Source of the DNA: a virus
IMG/VR virus record: IMGVR_UViG_3300020201_000023
Span: 1-55,743 of that record
DNA length: 55,743 nucleotides
Reading direction: 5' to 3' (one strand)
This document shows, in pieces, positions 7,120 to 13,978 of this stretch. Position 1 is the stretch's first letter; each line of letters opens with the position of its first letter. The translations under genes and the position numbers were made by a program. The notes under the pieces are model-generated. The model saw only the letters and a list, made by a program, of their open reading frames with translations, was not told where the DNA came from and searched no databases.

Positions 7120-7406
7120 TTCGCCACCGCCTTCCGCGCAGACTTGCCGCCGTGAAGCGCAGCGAGGGCGCGATGCACGTTGGCGCCGTCGGGCGGAAGC
7201 GCCGCCGCGTCGTTGCGCGGAGACGGCAGCAGCCAGACGGCATGGTCGAGGTATCCGGCGATCGTGCCGCCGTAGTCGGCGACGAGTTCCGCGAGGCGGT
7301 CTTTCGTCGACTGCTTGACGAGCGCGTAGATGACAGGGGGACGGTGCCCCACGGTGGACGGTCGCGTATTCGCTCGCGCACTCGGGCGCTTCTTCGGTGT
7401 GCTCAT
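7116..7406 (-). CDS. First gene of the leftward chain: small DNA-binding-like protein (96 aa)
   Basis: Start MSTPKKRPSAR at 7406, with GGTGGA five bases upstream. Very basic N-terminus, then VIYALVKQSTKDRLAELVADYGGTIAGYLDHAV, which reads like a ribbon-helix-helix fold (strand, helix, turn, helix), and a basic C-terminus (GGKSARKAVAK). As first gene after the divergent promoter region it may regulate that region. RHH assignment is by pattern only. A start at 7430 is possible but overlaps the promoter-like motif. Confidence 0.72.
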   Translation of the reverse strand: MSTPKKRPSARANTRPSTVGHRPPVIYALVKQSTKDRLAELVADYGGTIAGYLDHAVWLLPSPRNDAAALPPDGANVHRALAALHGGKSARKAVAK

Positions 7407-7417
7407 GCGTCCACCAT

Positions 7418-7443
7418 CTATCAGACGCACGGCGCATGCGCAA
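7418..7443 (-). promoter_or_regulatory. Candidate leftward early promoter
   Basis: On the minus strand TTGCGC (7438-7443) is followed after 14 bases by TGATAG (7418-7423). Read as -35/-10 the best hexamers are TTGCGC and TAGATG at 17-base spacing. The same TTGCGC...TGATAG pair, with 13-base spacing, occurs rightward at 8069-8093. Very short leader before the 7406 start. Match to sigma-70 consensus is only moderate. Confidence 0.4.
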
Positions 7444-7844
7444 GCGCTATCTTGCGAGTGCCCACGGGCGCTACGCTTGGGAGGGAGCGAGGCGACGGAT
7501 CACCCCCTCTTTCCCCCGAGGCTTCTACGCCTTCGAGAGAAGAGGGTGGATGCGCTGCGCCCGTGTCGGTCGCTCGGCAGACCTGCTGATCACCCGACGC
7601 ACATCCGCAGACGCACGCCGCGCACCACACTCCCTGTCTCACGGCGCCAGCAGATCTAAGCGCGCACGCGAGCGGAGCGCCGAGTCTGATTCAGCGGTCC
7701 GGTGCAGTGGTGACGTCGTGGCTATTCGGCCCGGACGTCTCTCGTCGTCCCTCATCGCTTGCGCGTAGGACGAGCGAGCCCGCGAGAGTGATGCTCCCGT
7801 CGGCTATCGAGGCCGACCCGTCCTCACTACACGACGAGCGCGCA

Positions 7845-7860
7845 CTGCGCAAGTGCGCAG
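7845..7860. promoter_or_regulatory. Perfect dyad CTGCGCA-AG-TGCGCAG, candidate operator
   Basis: Seven-base arms separated by two bases, overlapping a second dyad with arms GCGCACT and AGTGCGC. The word TGCGCAAG also occurs at 7437-7444, at the leftward promoter-like motif. Typical size for a dimeric repressor site; no repressor was identified. Confidence 0.45.
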
Positions 7861-8068
7861 GATACACCTCCGCCGCTGCTCGAACAGCGGAGAGGCTGGC
7901 CACGCGCGGCGGTCGGTACTCCGGGAGGAGAGTTCCGATCGCGATTGCTCGCGGTTGCGTCGACTCTGCTTGCTGCCGGCTAGCAGTCAAGCGCGCGCGC
8001 AAGCGTGAAACAAAATGATACAAAACGTTGCACTTTGTGGCAATCGGCACGCATACGCAAAATAAATC

Positions 8069-8096
8069 TTGCGCGCAGTCGTGGACCTGATAGTGT
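8069..8096 (+). promoter_or_regulatory. Candidate rightward early promoter
   Basis: TTGCGC (8069-8074), then TGATAGTGT (8088-8096). With TAGTGT as -10 the spacing is 16. It sits just downstream of the AT-rich patch and just upstream of the leader hairpin at 8096-8136. Shares its two half-motifs with the leftward candidate. Confidence 0.4.
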
Positions 8097-8136
8097 CTCT
8101 CTTGTCAGGCGGACGGGCCGCCGACGCGACGAGAGA
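8096..8136 (+). promoter_or_regulatory. Leader hairpin upstream of first rightward gene
   Basis: Inner stem GGCGG/CCGCC closing the loop ACGGG (8108-8122), inside an outer stem TCTCTC/GAGAGA (8096-8101 with 8131-8136). The same inner hairpin with loop ACGGG occurs in the leader at 16478-16492, suggesting a shared mRNA 5' structure. Confidence 0.55.
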
Positions 8137-8145
8137 GACGACACC

Positions 8146-8376
8146 ATGGCAACCGAGAAAGAGCTGACCGAGAAAGAGACCGCCAGCCACACAAAAAACA
8201 TTACACACAAACTTACAAACAGTCCCGGCTTCGTGCTGCGCCTGCGCGCGCAGTACCTCGACGCGGTGCGCGCGCACGACGTCGCCAACACGACCGAGAG
8301 CTTCCTCGCGATGTGCGCGGCCGGCGCGCTACTGACAAGCGACGAGCGCGACGCGGCGCATTCGGTGTGGCTGTGA
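8146..8376 (+). CDS. First rightward early gene, hypothetical (76 aa)
   Basis: ATG at 8146 after a GAGAGAGACGACACC leader. The N-terminus is charged (ATEKELTEKETASH), the rest (FVLRLRAQYLDAVRAHDV...SFLAMCAAGALLTSDERD) is helical and could be a small regulator. An in-frame start at 8005 is rejected because it lies upstream of the promoter-like motif. Its stop overlaps the next GTG. Function unknown. Confidence 0.7.
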   Translation: MATEKELTEKETASHTKNITHKLTNSPGFVLRLRAQYLDAVRAHDVANTTESFLAMCAAGALLTSDERDAAHSVWL

Positions 8377-8726
8377 CCCCGCGCTGCGAAGCGAACGTCG
8401 TCTGGGAACTGGCAACGCAACTGATGTTGGCGACGTCACCGAGCAGCGCGGTCGGTGTGGCGGCGCGTGCGGCGCACCTCGCGGCGATCGAGGCGGAGCG
8501 CGCGTGCGCGTGCGCGGCGCATCCGGCCGGCGAGGCGGCGCCCGTCGATGCGCGTGACCTGCACCAGCGCCGGTACGCCGAACTGCGGGCGGCGAAGGCT
8601 GCGCGTGTCGAGGCGCACGGCGGCGCGTGCTTCGGCGTGTGTTGCCTCGGGCAATCGAAGGCGGCGCGCGCAGCACACCGGGTCGTTGACGCCGCGCAAG
8701 ACGCGGTTGACGAGGTTACACGATGA
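8373..8726 (+). CDS. Hypothetical protein with CxC and CC clusters (117 aa)
   Basis: GTG start at 8373 forms the GTGA overlap. N-terminal helix (CEANVVWELATQLML), central ERACACAAH and later GGACFGVCCLGQSKAARAAH, giving six cysteines. Possibly metal-binding. No family recognised. The stop overlaps the next ATG. Confidence 0.7.
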   Translation: MTPRCEANVVWELATQLMLATSPSSAVGVAARAAHLAAIEAERACACAAHPAGEAAPVDARDLHQRRYAELRAAKAARVEAHGGACFGVCCLGQSKAARAAHRVVDAAQDAVDEVTR

Positions 8727-9229
8727 CGATCACCAAGACCGACACCTCGTGCCCATACGGGCACCCGCACACTGCTGGTCCGTGCGACGCGTGCCAGGCA
8801 CGCGCACACCGGGCGGCGGCGGCGCGCGTGGAGACCCGCGCTGAGGTGGTGAGTGGGGCGTCGTGGGACGCACTCGTCGCGGAGTACGGCGGCGACGGGC
8901 GCGGCATCACTCGCGCGGAGTTGGAGGCGAGCGTCGAAGAGCGACGCTCTTCCGCCGTGGCGATGGCCGTCGCCGACCTCGCGCGCGCTCAGTCGCGTAT
9001 CGCGCAGCCGGTGTGCGGTCACTGCCGCGCGGCGTGGTCCGCCGAGTGCGAGTGCCGGCGCGTGGCGGCGCGCGTGGCGGCGACGCCGGACGTCGAGGGG
9101 TACGCGACCGGGCTCGAACGGTTCGCGGCTGCGCTGCGGATGTACGCGCCTCGCGGCGGCGCGCAGGTGATGACGGTGCAGCAGTGCGCGGAACTCGCGA
9201 CCGGGCGCAGCATGGAGGTAGAGGCATGA
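8723..9229 (+). CDS. Hypothetical protein with two possible zinc knuckles (168 aa)
   Basis: N-terminal CPYGHPHTAGPCDACQARAH and central CGHCRAAWSAECECRR are Cys/His clusters that could bind zinc. Between them lies a helical Ala/Glu-rich stretch. ATGA overlap at the start, ATGA at the end. Early-region position suggests host takeover or DNA metabolism, without direct evidence. Confidence 0.72.
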   Translation: MTITKTDTSCPYGHPHTAGPCDACQARAHRAAAARVETRAEVVSGASWDALVAEYGGDGRGITRAELEASVEERRSSAVAMAVADLARAQSRIAQPVCGHCRAAWSAECECRRVAARVAATPDVEGYATGLERFAAALRMYAPRGGAQVMTVQQCAELATGRSMEVEA

Positions 9230-9558
9230 GCGACGAAGAGCAGCGCATCGAGCACAGCGACCGCGTGGCGGCGCTCGCGGTCGACGCGGAGGAGCGGGCG
9301 ACGGCGCTTGCGTGGGAGATGATGGACGAGCGACGCGAGCGGGTAGCGCTGCTGCTGCGCGACGAGCCGGAGCGCGCGGCGTGGGTCGAGGTGCTCGGCG
9401 ACGACGTGCGCGACCACGCAGCAGACATCGCGCGTAATGCGATTCGCGGCGACACGACGCGCGACGACGATGCGCGTGAGGCGCTCGCGGACTGGCTGCG
9501 GGAAGAGGCGGGGCGAATCGTGGATGAGTGGCTGACGAAGAGGGGAGTGTTCACATGA
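9226..9558 (+). CDS. Hypothetical acidic helical protein (110 aa)
   Basis: ATG at 9226 with ATGA overlap. Almost entirely helical and strongly acidic (MSDEEQRIEHSDRVAALAVDAEERA), with no hydrophobic segment or cysteine cluster. Acidic early proteins can act as DNA mimics, but nothing in the sequence proves it. Confidence 0.72.
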   Translation: MSDEEQRIEHSDRVAALAVDAEERATALAWEMMDERRERVALLLRDEPERAAWVEVLGDDVRDHAADIARNAIRGDTTRDDDAREALADWLREEAGRIVDEWLTKRGVFT

Positions 9559-9842
9559 AGACCGCGAAGCTAATGGGCAAAAAGACGTCGATGGACGGCG
9601 CAGTGCAGCGGCGCCACTACCGCCTATCGGAGCCGATCGCACCGCGCGACTGGCCCGGAGGCGAGTCGTCAGACCATGTCATCGTGTCCGCGTCGGCCGT
9701 CTCGGGCACGCCTGAGACGTACATTTTCACTGCTGACGCGAGTGGCAATATCAAGTCTTGGGTCGAATGCGACGGGTCGTTCCGCGGCGCGCTCGACCAT
9801 GACGAAGCGCTGCGCCGCGCGGGCTACGAGGTGGCGTCGTGA
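9555..9842 (+). CDS. Hypothetical protein (95 aa)
   Basis: ATG at 9555 overlaps the upstream stop. Basic start (MKTAKLMGKKTSMDGAVQRR), then a predicted beta-rich middle (SSDHVIVSASAVSGTPETYIFTADASGNI) and a short helix. Less GC-biased amino-acid use than its neighbours. No recognised family. Confidence 0.7.
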   Translation: MKTAKLMGKKTSMDGAVQRRHYRLSEPIAPRDWPGGESSDHVIVSASAVSGTPETYIFTADASGNIKSWVECDGSFRGALDHDEALRRAGYEVAS

Positions 9843-10036
9843 GCGACCACTACGAGGAACGGCGCGCTCGACGCGAGCGCATTGCGACGGCGTGCCTGGC
9901 CGGAATACTGTCGAGCGACGACGACGGCGGCGTAGACGCGGCAGCCGATTGGGCGCTGCGATACGCCGACGCGCTGATCGCCGTGCTCGACGCGCCGCCG
10001 CCGATGCGTCACCTGCCGACCGGCGGTGCCGAATGA
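9839..10036 (+). CDS. Small hypothetical protein (65 aa), tail MRHLPTGGAE
   Basis: GTG start at 9839 in a GTGA overlap. Helical with an acidic centre (SSDDDGGVDAAADWALRYADAL). Its last ten residues nearly repeat at the end of the next gene (RHLSNGGAE), so the two 3' ends look duplicated. Unknown function. Confidence 0.68.
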   Translation: MSDHYEERRARRERIATACLAGILSSDDDGGVDAAADWALRYADALIAVLDAPPPMRHLPTGGAE

Positions 10037-10221
10037 ACACCGAAGCGCGGCTAAGAACTCGAATCGATGCGCTGCGCTCAGCTCTGCTGCGTGTGGAACT
10101 GGCGCCGCGTGTGCCCGCGGGCGTCGAGCATATCGCGTTCGCTGCGATCGCCGACGACGACGCTGCGATCGTTCGCGACGCCCTCGCCGAGCGTCACCTC
10201 TCGAACGGCGGTGCCGAATGA
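10033..10221 (+). CDS. Small hypothetical protein (62 aa), tail RHLSNGGAE
   Basis: ATG at 10033 (ATGA). Helical N-terminus (TEARLRTRIDALRSALLRVE) and an acidic middle (AIADDDAAIVRDALAE). Shares its 3' end with the previous gene. Unknown function. Confidence 0.68.
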   Translation: MNTEARLRTRIDALRSALLRVELAPRVPAGVEHIAFAAIADDDAAIVRDALAERHLSNGGAE

Positions 10222-10469
10222 GCGCGACGCCGGAACAAGAGGCGGAAGAGTGTGTGCTTGTCGAGGCCGCGGTGCACGCATCGCACGCCGCAAGGCGGTC
10301 GCTGGGTGCTTTGCGCGACGCGTTGTTCTCGACGCTTCCCGATCGATTGGAGCGATTGGAGCGCGCGGGTCTCGATTACGCCCGGCTCTCGGACAAATCG
10401 GACGAGGCGCAGGAGGCGTGGCTCGTCGTTCGACGGCGCAACGACGCGCTGCGCACGGTGTCGCGATGA
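10218..10469 (+). CDS. Hypothetical helical protein (83 aa)
   Basis: ATG at 10218 (ATGA overlap). Two long helices by pattern (EQEAEECVLVEAAVHASHAARR and LPDRLERLERAGLDYARL). No recognised domain. Stop overlaps the next ATG. Confidence 0.68.
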   Translation: MSATPEQEAEECVLVEAAVHASHAARRSLGALRDALFSTLPDRLERLERAGLDYARLSDKSDEAQEAWLVVRRRNDALRTVSR

Positions 10470-10741
10470 CCGCCGAGACGATCGCGCCGGTGATGGTGCT
10501 CGGCGTCGTGTGCGCGCACCGGTCCGACGCGTACGGGACGCGTACGTGGGCGGGCGAATCGGCGGCTGGGCTGACGATGCATCTGACGCGCGATCTCGAC
10601 TACTGCTGGCTGACAGTGTTCCTCGGCGCTCACGTGCTCTCGCAGGGGCGCGGCGCGACCGTCGACGAAGCGGAGGCGGCGTGCGAGCGGCGGGCGATGG
10701 AGCGGCAAGCGCTGCTCGCGCACGTGCGGAGGGTGACGTGA
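10466..10741 (+). CDS. Hypothetical protein (91 aa)
   Basis: ATG at 10466 (ATGA). Beta-rich core (VMVLGVVCAHRSDAYGTRTW, YCWLTVFLGAHVLSQG) followed by a C-terminal helix with charged residues (ATVDEAEAACERRAMERQ). The strand-strand-helix layout recalls small alpha/beta regulators, but no match is certain. Precedes the recombination genes. Confidence 0.68.
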   Translation: MTAETIAPVMVLGVVCAHRSDAYGTRTWAGESAAGLTMHLTRDLDYCWLTVFLGAHVLSQGRGATVDEAEAACERRAMERQALLAHVRRVT

Positions 10742-11217
10742 TGCGTCCGCTCTACCAGATCGCGCCGGAGTACGCGGCGCTCGCGGAAGCGCTCGACGAC
10801 GGCGAGGACTGCGCGGCGCAACTCGCGGCGGTCACTGGCGATCTCACGCACAAAGTGAACGGCCTTGTCCATGTGCTCGCGGCGCTTGGCGCGGAAGTCG
10901 ACGTCATCCGCGCGGAGGAGCAGCGTCTCGCCGAGCGGCGGCGCGTGCGCGAGTCGCGCGTCGAGTCGTTGCGCGAGTACCTGCGCACGAACATGGACGC
11001 GTCGAACATAGCGAAGATTGCGACGGGCACGCATACGATTACGGTTGCCGATGGCGCGGCGCGCGTCATCATCGAGGACGAGGGGGCGGTGCCGGCGGAG
11101 TACACGCGGACGCGCGTCGAGATCGACAAGCGCGCTATTTTGGCGGCAATGAAGAGTGACGGGGAGTGCGTGCCGGGGACGCGGGTAGAGCGCAGCCGAG
11201 CGCTGCGGATCAAGTGA
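10741..11217 (+). CDS. Siphovirus Gp157-like protein
   Basis: A 158-aa protein matching from memory the Gp157 family found beside phage recombination genes: short N-terminal helix (LYQIAPEYAALAEALDDGE), a long charged coiled coil (VIRAEEQRLAERRRVRESRVESLREYLRTN), then a beta-rich C-terminus with EYTRTRVEIDKRAILAAMKSDGE. ATG at 10741 fits the GGAGGG at the right distance; GTG at 10738 is alternative. Followed by RecT and SSB, the usual context. Some members are named host nuclease inhibitors, on thin evidence. Confidence 0.82.
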   Translation: MRPLYQIAPEYAALAEALDDGEDCAAQLAAVTGDLTHKVNGLVHVLAALGAEVDVIRAEEQRLAERRRVRESRVESLREYLRTNMDASNIAKIATGTHTITVADGAARVIIEDEGAVPAEYTRTRVEIDKRAILAAMKSDGECVPGTRVERSRALRIK

Positions 11218-11236
11218 TAGCAAAGGGAGATCAGAC

Positions 11237-12118
11237 ATGACGAATGAACTGGCGACGAGAGCGGCTGGATTGGACATGGCGGACACGCTGCCGGACGTGG
11301 AGCGATTGGCGGCTACGCTCATCCGGGCGGGCGGCGGATTCATCCCGGCGCACTTCAAGACCCCGGGGCAGATCGCGGCGGTGATTCTCGCCGGCCGTGA
11401 ACTCGGCGTTCCACCGATGGTGTCGCTCCGGGTGTTCTTCCTGGTCGACGGAAAACTGGGGATGGATGCCGCGTTTGTTCTCGGGCGCATGATTGTCGCC
11501 GGCATCGTGTGCGAGTGGATGCACTCCGACGACACGCGAGCGACGCTGCGTGTAACCCGCGCGGGCACGGCGCCGTACCTGTCGACGTTCACGCGGGAGG
11601 ACGCGCAACGGGCGGGGCTCTGGGGGCGTGGGCCGTGGAGCAAGTACCCGCAGGCGATGTTGCGCGCTCGTGCGGCGACGGCAGCGGCACGCGCCTACGC
11701 GCCTGACGTTTTCAGCGGCGCCGTCTACACCGCGGAGGAGTTGCGCGGCGGCGACGAAGAGCACGCACCGCAGGCGGCTCCGCAGCGCATCGAGAGCGTG
11801 GCGGCGGCGGTCGTCGCGTCGTCGGGCGCTGACGTGCCGGCGCTGCCGAGCGCTACCGAGCGGCTGCTCGAGGCCATCGCGGTTGCCGGCAGCGAAGTCG
11901 AACTCCAGCAGATCAAGGAGCTCGGCGTCAACCCCGCGTGGAAGACCATGACGAGCGACGAACGCGACGACGTCAAGGTGTGGTTCAACAAGGCGCGCGT
12001 TCGCATCGCCGCGATCAATCGCGCGGCCGTCGAGGCGATGGAGCGCGACGCGGCGGACGACGGCGGCGGTTATCTGGCAGGCGACGCAGACAGCGGCGCA
12101 GAGGAGGTAGCGCGATGA
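11237..12118 (+). CDS. RecT-type single-strand DNA annealing protein
   Basis: A 293-aa protein with the phage RecT-family core: FIPAHFKTPGQIAAVILAGRE, a central GKLGMDAAFVLGRMIVAG region, and FTREDAQRAGLWGRGPWSKY followed by QAMLRARAATAAARAYAPDV, the hallmark C-terminal helix. It would anneal complementary strands during recombination-dependent replication or repair. The C-terminal third is a linker and helical tail. Good ribosome-binding site AGGGAGATC before ATG. Lies between Gp157-like and SSB genes; no partner exonuclease recognised. Confidence 0.92.
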   Translation: MTNELATRAAGLDMADTLPDVERLAATLIRAGGGFIPAHFKTPGQIAAVILAGRELGVPPMVSLRVFFLVDGKLGMDAAFVLGRMIVAGIVCEWMHSDDTRATLRVTRAGTAPYLSTFTREDAQRAGLWGRGPWSKYPQAMLRARAATAAARAYAPDVFSGAVYTAEELRGGDEEHAPQAAPQRIESVAAAVVASSGADVPALPSATERLLEAIAVAGSEVELQQIKELGVNPAWKTMTSDERDDVKVWFNKARVRIAAINRAAVEAMERDAADDGGGYLAGDADSGAEEVAR

Positions 12119-12582
12119 GCGACATGAGCAATTGGAGTGGCACCGGCAGGCTCGGCAAAGACCCCGAAGTGCGCAAACTGCCGAACGGCGACGACGTGTG
12201 CAACTTCAGGATCGCCGTCAACGGCTTCAAGAAGGACGACCCGGCGACGTGGATCGGAGTGTCGCTCTTCGGCAAGAACTGCGCGGTCGCGCGGTATCTG
12301 CACAGGGGCAGTCGCATCGCCGTAACCGGGCGACTGAGCGTGCGGGAGTACGAACGGCGCGACGGCACGAAGGGCACCGACGTCGAGGTGCGCGCGAACG
12401 ACGTGACGCTACTCGACGCCAAGGGCAGCGGCGGCGGCGACACTGGCACGCATCGGCAGCGCGGCGAGGATGCGGGGTTCGCCGACGACTTCCCGCCCGA
12501 CGACTTCTTCGGCAACCGCGGCGGGAGTGGCGGCGCTGGCGCGGACGACGAAATTCCCTTTGCTCCGTGGGATCTGCCGTGA
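12115..12582 (+). CDS. ssb: Single-stranded DNA-binding protein
   Basis: A 155-aa SSB. OB-fold segments: NWSGTGRLGKDPEVRKLPNG, VCNFRIAVNGF, WIGVSLFGKNCAVARYLHRG, RIAVTGRLSVREYERRDG, TDVEVRANDVTLL. A Gly-rich linker leads to an acidic tail containing DDEIPF. Unusually the protein does not end at IPF but continues six residues (APWDLP), whereas the usual SSB tip that binds partner proteins is terminal. ATG overlaps the RecT stop, so the two are translationally coupled. Confidence 0.95.
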   Translation: MSDMSNWSGTGRLGKDPEVRKLPNGDDVCNFRIAVNGFKKDDPATWIGVSLFGKNCAVARYLHRGSRIAVTGRLSVREYERRDGTKGTDVEVRANDVTLLDAKGSGGGDTGTHRQRGEDAGFADDFPPDDFFGNRGGSGGAGADDEIPFAPWDLP

Positions 12583-12642
12583 CCTGACCTCTCGCGCGTC
12601 ACCGACCATAACCCCCCCCTTGGGTGACGCGCAGTCGGCCTT

Positions 12643-12687
12643 GCTCCCTCGGCCGCAGGTGACGTGTGTCGCCAGAGGGAGCGCTTT
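12643..12687 (+). terminator. Hairpin after ssb with short T run
   Basis: Stem GCTCCCTC/GAGGGAGC (12643-12650 with 12675-12682) enclosing a second stem GGTGAC/GTCGCC (12658-12663 with 12668-12673, one G-T pair), followed by GCTTTTGC. Looks like a factor-independent terminator with a weak T tract, ending the recombination operon. It could be partial, because genes downstream are on the same strand. Confidence 0.55.
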
Positions 12688-12688
12688 T

Positions 12689-12765
12689 GCCCTGAATCGA
12701 ACCGGATGAGAGCCGGCCGGACGCGGTCGGTACGGTAGTGGGTTCGACTCCCACAAGGGGCGCCA
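12689..12765 (+). ncRNA. tRNA-like segment: T-arm and NCCA end
   Basis: GTGGG-TTCGACT-CCCAC (12738-12754) is a textbook T-arm, followed by AAGGGGC, G and CCA (12763-12765). Taking GCCCTGA at 12689 as the 5' acceptor strand gives 77 nt with the T-arm exactly in register, but only five of seven acceptor pairs form and no regular D-arm or anticodon arm can be drawn. A degenerate tRNA, tRNA 3'-end fragment or structured leader of the next gene are all possible. Confidence 0.4.
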
Positions 12766-12789
12766 CGGACACCGAAAGAGGAGAACGCG

Positions 12790-13008
12790 ATGGCAAGCAC
12801 GACCGATTACGCGGCAGCGCTGGCGAGGTTGGAGGCGTGGGTGGCGGAGTCCGGCGACCGGAGCGCGACGCTGCGTCAATCCGGCGGCGTGTGCGAATGC
12901 TCGCTCGAGCGCGAGGGATGGCGAACGATATACTGGAGCGCCGTCACGCTCACCGAGGCTATTACGCGCGCGCTCGACGCGATGGCGCAAGAGGTGGCGA
13001 ATGTCTGA
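12790..13008 (+). CDS. Hypothetical protein (72 aa)
   Basis: Good ribosome-binding site (AGAGGAG) before ATG at 12790. Helix-strand-strand-helix pattern: YAAALARLEAWVAESGD, then SATLRQSGGVCECSLEREGWRTIYWSAV, then a helix. Unknown function. First gene after the terminator and tRNA-like segment. Overlaps the next start by eight bases. Confidence 0.72.
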   Translation: MASTTDYAAALARLEAWVAESGDRSATLRQSGGVCECSLEREGWRTIYWSAVTLTEAITRALDAMAQEVANV

Positions 13009-13978
13009 CGAATCGGAGCCGGTGTGCGCGGGGCTGACGTGCATCCGCCACGAGTTTGCGCTGCGGCAGCGCGTGGACGCGCTCACGGCGAAACTCGCGG
13101 AGGCTGGCGACGTCATCAACAGCGCGCGCGCGGCCTACGAGGACGACCTGCGGAAGCGCGACGAACTCGCCGGAGACCGCGCGCGCCGCATGGACGCGGA
13201 ACTCGAGTCGGCGTATGCCGCTCGCGACGACGCGCGCAGCGACCGCGGCGTGTGGAAGGGGCGCGCGCTCGTGGCGGAGGTGGCCGGAGGCTTCGTCGAC
13301 GCGCGGCGAGTACGCGAGGCGGAGGCGGAGTGTGATGGCTGGCGACTGCGCTGCGAGAGGGCGGAATCGTTGCGCGGCTCGCTCGCTGCGGAACTGGAGG
13401 CGATGCGGGCCGAGCGCGACGAGGCGCGAGCGCCCGGTGTGTCTTTTGAGCGCGAGGGGGACGGGCGCTGGATCGCTGGCGTGGACGCGCTGCCTGGTGT
13501 GCTCGTGTACGGTGCGACGCGTGCGGAAGCGCTCGCGTCGGTCCAAGCGCTTGCGCGCAGCGTCATCGCGGAGCGCGACGAATGGCGAAAGCGCGCTCTC
13601 GCTGCCGAGGCGACTGCGCCGTCAACGGAAGCAACGGCAGCGGCGACAATCTCCGACTCGGTGAGCGCGCGCATCGCAGGATGCCTCAACTCGATGACGC
13701 GGGAGCGCGATGCGTGGAAGGAGCGCGCCGAGGCAGCAGAGGCCGCGATCACGTGGACGAAGCTCGAGCGCGACGATTCCGCCGACCGCGAGCGGCTGGC
13801 CATCGCCGAGTGGCATCGGGTGCGCGACGAGCGCGACGCGCTGGTGCCTCGGGTGCGCGACGGGTGGGACGCGGAGCACACCGCGCTGCGCCGCGAGCTC
13901 GAGCACGTACGCAAGGACCGCGACGCACTGCGAACGCGTTTGACCGCGACGTTCAAGGCGCTGACGGGTGAGCCGTGA
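13001..13978 (+). CDS. Coiled-coil protein with embedded HicB-like domain (325 aa)
   Basis: Long charged coiled coils (about 20-145 and 195-320) flank a block at about 146-193, VSFEREGDGRWIAGVDALPG and YGATRAEALASVQALARSVI, that reads like a HicB antitoxin fold (strand-strand-helix, with PGVLVYGATRAEAL). HicB normally neutralises the HicA ribonuclease. No HicA-type neighbour was seen, so here the domain may act as an RNA or toxin decoy (inference). ATG at 13001 overlaps the previous gene. Confidence 0.75.
   Translation: MSDESEPVCAGLTCIRHEFALRQRVDALTAKLAEAGDVINSARAAYEDDLRKRDELAGDRARRMDAELESAYAARDDARSDRGVWKGRALVAEVAGGFVDARRVREAEAECDGWRLRCERAESLRGSLAAELEAMRAERDEARAPGVSFEREGDGRWIAGVDALPGVLVYGATRAEALASVQALARSVIAERDEWRKRALAAEATAPSTEATAAATISDSVSARIAGCLNSMTRERDAWKERAEAAEAAITWTKLERDDSADRERLAIAEWHRVRDERDALVPRVRDGWDAEHTALRRELEHVRKDRDALRTRLTATFKALTGEP

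Larger units (their letters stand above)
7407..8145. promoter_or_regulatory. Divergent control region between the left and right transcription units
   Basis: No gene was accepted in this 739-base gap; long frames exist on both strands, but none has a ribosome-binding site or convincing protein. It holds leftward and rightward promoter-like motifs (7418-7443 and 8069-8096), palindromes (10-base GCGCATGCGC overlapping the leftward motif; 7845-7860), a hairpin at about 7871-7888 and an AT-rich patch at about 8008-8070, striking in this GC-rich genome. A replication origin or regulator-binding region is plausible. Confidence 0.7.

Noticed and set aside
7431-8050. Several frames of 100-145 codons in the divergent region on both strands
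   Set aside because: High GC keeps many frames open here; none has a ribosome-binding site or a coherent protein pattern, and promoter-like and dyad elements occupy the same space.
12599-12800. Minus-strand frames opposite the tRNA-like segment (WESNP, LVGVEPTT readings)
   Set aside because: These phrases are typical of translating a T-arm backwards and support the tRNA-like reading instead of a gene.
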